The position numbers and the translations under genes were made by a program. From an uncultured Campylobacter sp. (lineage in GTDB: Bacteria; Campylobacterota; Campylobacteria; Campylobacterales; Campylobacteraceae): a stretch of 9,060 bases of DNA. Shown here piece by piece: positions 5,766-9,060 of the stretch (the first letter of the stretch is position 1; each line of letters begins with the position of its first letter). The notes under the pieces were generated by a model. That model did no database searches and had not been told where the DNA came from. It saw only the letters and a program-made list of their open reading frames with translations. Location: the NCBI RefSeq assembly GCF_938045405.1, contig NZ_CALIMW010000211.1, positions 1 through 9,060 of the forward strand, read 5' to 3'.

Positions 5766-6970
5766 TATTTATCCAAATCGTAGGCTTTATGTAGCGCGCG
5801 CACGGCAAGCTCGCCGTATTTAGCCTCTACGATCATCGAAATTTTAATCTCGCTCGTGGAGATCATCTGGATATTTATCCCTTCGTCCGCGAGCGTCTTA
5901 AACGCCTTGCTGGCTATACCGCTGTGGCTTTTCATACCTACGCCCACTAAAGAAACCTTTACGATATCGGCATCCGATTCGATGATGGAATTCGGATTTG
6001 GATTTACCTCTTTCATTACCGCATAAGCAGTCTGTAGCTCGTTTTGCGGCACGGTAAAGCCTAAATTCGTCTCGCCGTTTCGTCCGATATTTTGCACGAT
6101 CATATCGACGTTGATCTCCTTGCTCGCAAGCGCGGAGAAAATTTCAGCCGCGACGCCGGGGCGATCCTCTACGTTTCTAATCGTAATTCTTGCTTGATTT
6201 TTATCCAGTGCAATGCCGCTAATTACCGCATCTTCCATCTTTTCTTCTCCTGTTATGAGTGTTCCTTCATGATCGTTAAAACTGCTTCGCGTCACCAAAT
6301 TTACGTTTAATTTCTTCGCAAGCTCGACGCTTCGATTTTGCAAAACCTTCGCCCCCAAGCTCGCAAGCTCAAGCATCTCGTCGTAGCTGATGCGATCAAG
6401 CTTCTTAGCCTTTGGCTCGATTCTAGGATCGGTCGTATATACGCCGTCCACGTCGGTGTAAATTTCGCACAGATCGGCATTCAGCGCTCCTGCGACGGCG
6501 ACTGCGCTAAGATCGCTTCCGCCTCGCCCGAGCGTAGTTACTTCGCCTGCGGTGCTGATACCTTGAAAGCCCGCGACGACGACGATTTTGCCCTGCTTTA
6601 GCGCCTCTTGCATGCTTTTTGGATCGATAGAGACGATGCGAGCTTTTGTGTGAAAATTATCCGTCACGATGCCAGCACCACGTCCGCTAAACGCGATCGC
6701 AGCATAGCCCTTAGCGTTTAGCGCGATAGCTAAAAGTGCACTCGTGACGCGCTCGCCCGAGCTTAGCAGCACGTCCATCTCTCTGCCTACGGGAGTTTTA
6801 GTAAAAAATTCCGCCTGCTCGATGAGCTGATTGGTAACGCCGCTCATCGCAGAGACGATTACCGCGACATCGTGTCCTTCGTTTTTAGTCTTTATCACGC
6901 GCTGCGCGACCGCCTCGATCCGCTCTAGCGTACCGACGCTCGTACCGCCGTATTTTTGAACGATCAGCAT
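5765..6970 (-). CDS. lysC: Aspartate kinase (class II, with two ACT domains)
   Basis: LysC phosphorylates L-aspartate to open the lysine/diaminopimelate, threonine and methionine pathway; the DAP branch also feeds peptidoglycan. The kinase domain (1-240) shows KYGGTS (6-11), VSAMSGVTNQL (39-49), SSGERVTS (70-77), TTLGRGGSD (145-153) with the catalytic-site Arg and Asp, and YTDVDGVYTTDPR (171-183). Two ACT domains follow: about 260-325 (ITIRNVEDRPGVAAEIF) and 338-400 (SLVGVGMKSHSGIASK, INIQMISTSEIKIS). The length of 401 fits the Bacillus/Corynebacterium-type enzyme, which is allosterically inhibited through the ACT domains. AAGGAGGAGG at 6981-6990, inside the end of rppH, serves as SD 10 nt from the ATG; the two genes overlap as TAATG. 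An internal SD and ATG at residue 245 may yield a separate beta subunit. Very high confidence. Confidence 0.98.
   Translation of the reverse strand: MLIVQKYGGTSVGTLERIEAVAQRVIKTKNEGHDVAVIVSAMSGVTNQLIEQAEFFTKTPVGREMDVLLSSGERVTSALLAIALNAKGYAAIAFSGRGAGIVTDNFHTKARIVSIDPKSMQEALKQGKIVVVAGFQGISTAGEVTTLGRGGSDLSAVAVAGALNADLCEIYTDVDGVYTTDPRIEPKAKKLDRISYDEMLELASLGAKVLQNRSVELAKKLNVNLVTRSSFNDHEGTLITGEEKMEDAVISGIALDKNQARITIRNVEDRPGVAAEIFSALASKEINVDMIVQNIGRNGETNLGFTVPQNELQTAYAVMKEVNPNPNSIIESDADIVKVSLVGVGMKSHSGIASKAFKTLADEGINIQMISTSEIKISMIVEAKYGELAVRALHKAYDLDK
6236..6251 (-). promoter_or_regulatory. Candidate internal ribosome binding site and start for the aspartokinase beta subunit
   Basis: On the minus strand AGGAGA (6246-6251) stands 7 nt before an in-frame ATG (6238-6236, codon 245 of lysC). 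Initiation here would give a 157-residue protein ending at the lysC stop (5765) and holding both ACT domains. B. subtilis and C. glutamicum class II aspartokinases are alpha2beta2, with beta made from just such an in-frame internal start; the residues after it (MEDAVISGIA) line up with the remembered C. glutamicum beta start (EEAVLTGVA). The SD is better than that of most gene starts in this operon. Use in vivo is inferred. Confidence 0.6.
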
Positions 6971-7440
6971 TAAATGTAACCCTCCTCCTTAAAATATTTT
7001 AAAACCGTCGCGTAAATCGGCTTTTTGAAGTGATTTACGTGCCTTAAAACCTCATTCGCGCCTACGAATTTAAATGCGTCGAACTCCGGAAGTTTAGTAT
7101 TGATGTTTATATCGGCTAAGCTTCGCAATCGCACTAAAAAATACCTTTGAATTTGCCCGTCGTATGGGCGCATCTTTTGAGCTACTCCATCGGGAAAATC
7201 GTAGCTAAGCCACTTCGGGTACTCAGCGATGATATCGACTTTGCTTGTTCCGATCTCCTCACCGAGCTCTCTGCGGATCGCCATCTTAGGCGTCTCACCA
7301 TCGTCGATACCGCCTTGAGGAAACTGCCAAGCGCCTTTGATGTCGCTTCGTTGCGCGATCAAAATTTCGCAATTAAACGGATACGAGGGCGAAAGTACGA
7401 TTGCAGCGACATTTGGTCTGTAATTTTTCTCTTTTTCCAT
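6970..7440 (-). CDS. rppH: RppH-like RNA pyrophosphohydrolase / Nudix hydrolase
   Basis: This belongs to the Nudix family that removes pyrophosphate from 5'-triphosphate RNA ends (starting mRNA decay) and can hydrolyse dinucleoside polyphosphates; in Campylobacterota it is often labelled NudH. The 156-residue protein has the RppH hallmark GAWQFPQGGIDDGE (36-49) running into a full Nudix box: G43, E49, R57-E-L, E61-E62, G64, fitting G-x5-E-x7-R-E-U-x-E-E-x-G. The N-terminus has YRPNVAAIVL and the C-terminus F-x-W-like K-F-V-G plus a lysine-rich helix. ATG at 7440-7438 has only a modest purine-rich leader (GAGAAAACGAG). It is the first gene of the five-gene operon, preceded by a -10-like box, and its 3' end carries the SD of lysC. 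The family is certain; the preferred substrate (capped RNA or Ap4A/Ap5A-type nucleotides) cannot be settled from sequence. Confidence 0.95.
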   Translation of the reverse strand: MEKEKNYRPNVAAIVLSPSYPFNCEILIAQRSDIKGAWQFPQGGIDDGETPKMAIRRELGEEIGTSKVDIIAEYPKWLSYDFPDGVAQKMRPYDGQIQRYFLVRLRSLADININTKLPEFDAFKFVGANEVLRHVNHFKKPIYATVLKYFKEEGYI

Positions 7441-7468
7441 CTCGTTTTCTCACAAAAAATTTCTCAAA

Positions 7469-7474
7469 ATTCTA
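7469..7474 (-). promoter_or_regulatory. Probable -10 box for the rppH-lysC-hobA-holB-folP operon
   Basis: The minus strand reads TAGAAT, five of six to the sigma70 -10, 28 nt upstream of the rppH ATG, with A/T-rich sequence upstream. No -35 is claimed. It is the only obvious promoter-like element before the five overlapping genes; none of the junctions downstream leaves space for another promoter outside coding sequence. Confidence 0.5.
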
Positions 7475-7507
7475 CCTAAAAATATTAAAATTTGCGTTAA
7501 GAGGCTT

Positions 7508-7525
7508 AAAATTTATATAAATTTT
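7508..7525. repeat. Perfect 18-bp A/T palindrome between rppH and hemW
   Basis: The sequence AAAATTTATATAAATTTT is identical on both strands. It lies in the 136-nt divergent region, upstream of both the rppH -10 box and the hemW start, and contains TATAAA at 7516-7521. A dimeric regulator site is one reading; overlap of AAATTT-rich promoter sequence is the plain alternative. Confidence 0.5.
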
Positions 7526-7547
7526 CAAATTAATTCGCTAAATTTTG

Positions 7548-7556
7548 TGACATAAA
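7548..7556 (+). promoter_or_regulatory. Weak candidate extended -10 for hemW
   Basis: TG-A-CATAAA fits the extended -10 layout and lies 20 nt before the TTG start. The TATAAA inside the palindrome at 7516-7521 is an alternative with a longer leader of about 50 nt. The sequence does not decide between them. Confidence 0.3.
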
Positions 7557-7576
7557 TTTAGCCCATAGGACCGACC

Positions 7577-8650
7577 TTGCACATCTATATCCACGTGCCG
7601 TTTTGCACCCCCAAATGCCCGTATTGCGCCTTTGGCTCCTTCAGCGATAAGTTTAGCCTCGCAAAAAGCTACTTTCGCGCGCTAGAGCTTGAGGTACGCG
7701 ACTTTTTGACGAAAAATCTGCAAGCGAAAATTTCGACGCTTTTTATCGGCGGAGGTACGCCAAGTGCCGTAGATGCGGGACTTTACGACGAAATTTTTGC
7801 GCTGCTCGCGCCGCATTTTACCGCCAAAGCCGAAATCAGCTCGGAAGCTAACCCAAACTCCGCTAGCCCCGCTTGGCTTAGGACGATGCAGGGGCTCGGC
7901 GTAAATCGCATCAGCTTCGGCGCGCAGAGCTTCAACGATGCCAAGCTAAAATTTCTCGGTCGCGCGCACAGTGCGGCGCAGATTTTTCTCGCGGTGCAAA
8001 ATGCCAAAGCAGCGGGCTTTGATAATATAAATTTAGATCTAATCTACGCGAGCAAATTTGACGATAAAAGGAATTTAAAATTTGAAATGGATGAGCTTGC
8101 GCGCTGTGAAGTGCCGCATCTAAGCGCCTATGCGCTAAGCCTTGAGGAGGGTACGCCATTTTTTGGGCGCGAAAGCTTTAAAAAGGAAAGCGCGGCTCTA
8201 GCTAAATTTCTCTTTGCTCTTGCGGCGGATAGCGGCTTTAGCCAGTATGAAATTTCAAATTTTGCCGCGCGCGGACTGCGCTGTAAGCACAATCTCGCCT
8301 ACTGGCGCGGCGAGGATTACGCCGGATTTGGAGCGTTTGCTGTGGGCACAAGCGGGCAGGTGCGCCTTAGCTCGCCTAAAAATTTGCGAGACTACATCGC
8401 AGATCCGCTGCAAAAACAGCGCGAAACTCTAAGCGCGCAGGATAAAAAGCTCGAGCGCATATTTCTTGGGCTGCGCTGCGTTTTGGGGTTTGAGGCGCAA
8501 ATTTTAGACGCTGCGGAGCTAAGCAACGCGCAGCTGCTCGTGCGCGAAAAAAAGCTGAAATTTGCCGAGGGTAAATTTTATAATCCCAACTTTTTGCTCG
8601 CCGACGAGATCGCGCTTTTTATCACGCAAGAAAGCCGCCGCGGGCGCTAA
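7577..8650 (+). CDS. hemW: HemW-like radical SAM heme chaperone
   Basis: HemW proteins bind heme and a 4Fe-4S cluster and deliver heme to respiratory enzymes; they resemble the anaerobic coproporphyrinogen oxidase HemN and are often mislabelled as it. The cluster motif is C10-x3-C14-x2-C17-x-F19; HemN has a fourth Cys where this has Phe, favouring HemW. Other landmarks are FIGGGTPS (56-63), ISSEANP (87-93), RISFGAQSF (111-119), LSAYALSLEEGTP (182-194) and the HemW block QYEISNFA...CKHNLAYW...GFGAFAVG (223-257), including the H-N-x-x-Y-W heme-site signature. Length 357 is normal. The usual D-L-I-Y-G segment reads DLIYASK. The start is TTG at 7577: an in-frame TAG at 7559 excludes upstream starts, AGGA at 7567-7570 is correctly spaced, and the next residues (HIYIHVPFC) match the family N-terminus. 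tatB follows after a short gap. High confidence. Confidence 0.93.
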   Translation: MHIYIHVPFCTPKCPYCAFGSFSDKFSLAKSYFRALELEVRDFLTKNLQAKISTLFIGGGTPSAVDAGLYDEIFALLAPHFTAKAEISSEANPNSASPAWLRTMQGLGVNRISFGAQSFNDAKLKFLGRAHSAAQIFLAVQNAKAAGFDNINLDLIYASKFDDKRNLKFEMDELARCEVPHLSAYALSLEEGTPFFGRESFKKESAALAKFLFALAADSGFSQYEISNFAARGLRCKHNLAYWRGEDYAGFGAFAVGTSGQVRLSSPKNLRDYIADPLQKQRETLSAQDKKLERIFLGLRCVLGFEAQILDAAELSNAQLLVREKKLKFAEGKFYNPNFLLADEIALFITQESRRGR

Positions 8651-8674
8651 ATTTAAGATTAATGAAATTTTAGT

Positions 8675-8680
8675 TACAAT
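8675..8680 (+). promoter_or_regulatory. Probable -10 box for tatB
   Basis: TACAAT, five of six to the -10 consensus, lies in the 57-nt gap after hemW and 27 nt before the tatB ATG, preceded by an AAATTTTAG stretch. It suggests that tatB (and perhaps a following tatC) can be transcribed independently of hemW. Confidence 0.5.
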
Positions 8681-8707
8681 ACGCCACTTTTTACGTTAGG
8701 AAATTTT

Positions 8708-9060
8708 ATGTTTGGTATCAGTATGCCTGAAATTACGGTCATTTTAATCATCGCGATAATCGTGCTGGGGCCCGAAAAACTCCCAAAAGTGCTGGTTGAG
8801 CTCGCGAAATACTTCAAAGTCATCAAAAAAACCATCAACGACGCAAAATCGAGCTTCGATCAGGAGCTTCGCATCGCCGAGCTCAAAGAGGATGCCAAAA
8901 AATATAAAGAGAGCATCACGCAAGCAAGCGAGGGTGTGCGCAAAAAGCTCACATTTGAGGAGCTCGACGAGATAAAAGGCGGTATCGACTCGGTCAAAGA
9001 GACGCTAAATGCGGGGCTAAAAGACGCGGAAAGCTCGCTTAAAGAAACGCTTAGCTCGGA
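8708..9060 (+). CDS. tatB: Sec-independent protein translocase subunit TatB (partial, C-terminus outside window)
   Basis: TatB works with TatC as the receptor for twin-arginine signal peptides at the inner membrane. Visible are 117 codons. Residues 1-20 form the short membrane helix (MFGISMPEITVILIIAIIVL) with Glu8, a position important in E. coli TatB, followed by the hinge G21-P22 and the E-K-L-P end of the family motif. An amphipathic, lysine-rich helix (27-60) and a long charged, probably coiled region follow. TatA would have F-G rather than G-P at the hinge, so TatB is preferred. AGGA at 8698-8701 is well spaced from the ATG. TatC is expected just beyond the window edge. High confidence. 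Confidence 0.93.
   Translation, partial: MFGISMPEITVILIIAIIVLGPEKLPKVLVELAKYFKVIKKTINDAKSSFDQELRIAELKEDAKKYKESITQASEGVRKKLTFEELDEIKGGIDSVKETLNAGLKDAESSLKETLSS

Noticed and set aside
7783..8159. Minus-strand frames of about 75 codons inside hemW.
   Set aside because: Antisense to strongly conserved HemW sequence, with no start signals and no family character.
7577..8650. Calling this gene HemN (oxygen-independent coproporphyrinogen oxidase).
   Set aside because: The cluster motif ends C-x-F rather than C-x-C, and the H-N-x-x-Y-W block and length of 357 fit HemW.
8708..9060. Calling the right-edge gene TatA.
   Set aside because: The hinge reads G-P after the membrane helix with Glu at position 8 and is followed by a long charged region; TatA has F-G and is much shorter.
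1..9060. CRISPR arrays, tRNA or rRNA genes, insertion sequences, phage genes.
   Set aside because: No evenly spaced repeats, tRNA-like cloverleaf sequence, transposase motifs or terminal inverted repeats were seen on either strand.

Overview
The window reads as chromosome from a Campylobacterota bacterium, most likely a Campylobacter of the moderate-GC oral/gut group (for example a C. gracilis, C. rectus or C. showae relative). The evidence is a HobA gene (an initiator-associated protein restricted to Campylobacterota), a short delta' clamp-loader subunit, a dihydropteroate synthase with a long N-terminal extension, and the gene order tatB / hemW-like / Nudix / lysC / hobA / holB / folP. As I recall it, this order matches the Cj0579-Cj0585 region of C. 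jejuni. The DNA is also packed with the word AAATTT, far beyond what its base composition predicts. The species guess is inference.

Layout. Positions 1-833 (minus strand, running off the left edge) hold a DUF2314-type protein with a C-terminal ankyrin-like segment. It diverges across a 199-nt promoter region from a 352-residue protein of unknown function (1033-2091, plus). A 324-nt non-coding gap with two clear stem-loops follows, then a 253-residue conserved hypothetical protein (2416-3177, plus). These three genes look like an accessory insertion beside the housekeeping block. A 298-nt AT-rich gap separates them from a convergent, tightly packed minus-strand operon (7440 down to 3476): rppH/nudH - lysC - hobA - holB - folP. 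Every junction in it overlaps (TAATG, TAATG, TTGA, ATGA), so translation is probably coupled throughout. Divergent from the operon, on the plus strand, come hemW (7577-8650) and, behind its own likely promoter, tatB (8708 to the right edge).

Functionally, the operon mixes RNA 5'-end processing or nucleotide hydrolysis (RppH), the first step of the aspartate amino-acid pathway (LysC), regulation of DnaA-oriC complexes (HobA), the replicase clamp loader (HolB) and folate synthesis (FolP). HobA and HolB sit back to back and share bases, joining replication initiation and elongation factors in one transcript. HemW is a radical-SAM heme chaperone, and TatB is part of the twin-arginine export machinery that moves folded, often cofactor-bearing proteins.

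I did not find a clearly new multi-gene system. The most interesting items are a well-formed internal Shine-Dalgarno plus ATG in lysC, placed where other class II aspartokinases start their separate beta subunit; a 16-bp RNA-type hairpin between the two unknown plus-strand genes; an 18-bp perfect palindrome between the rppH and hemW start regions; and the divergent pair of uncharacterised proteins on the left. No tRNA, rRNA, CRISPR array, insertion sequence or phage gene was seen.
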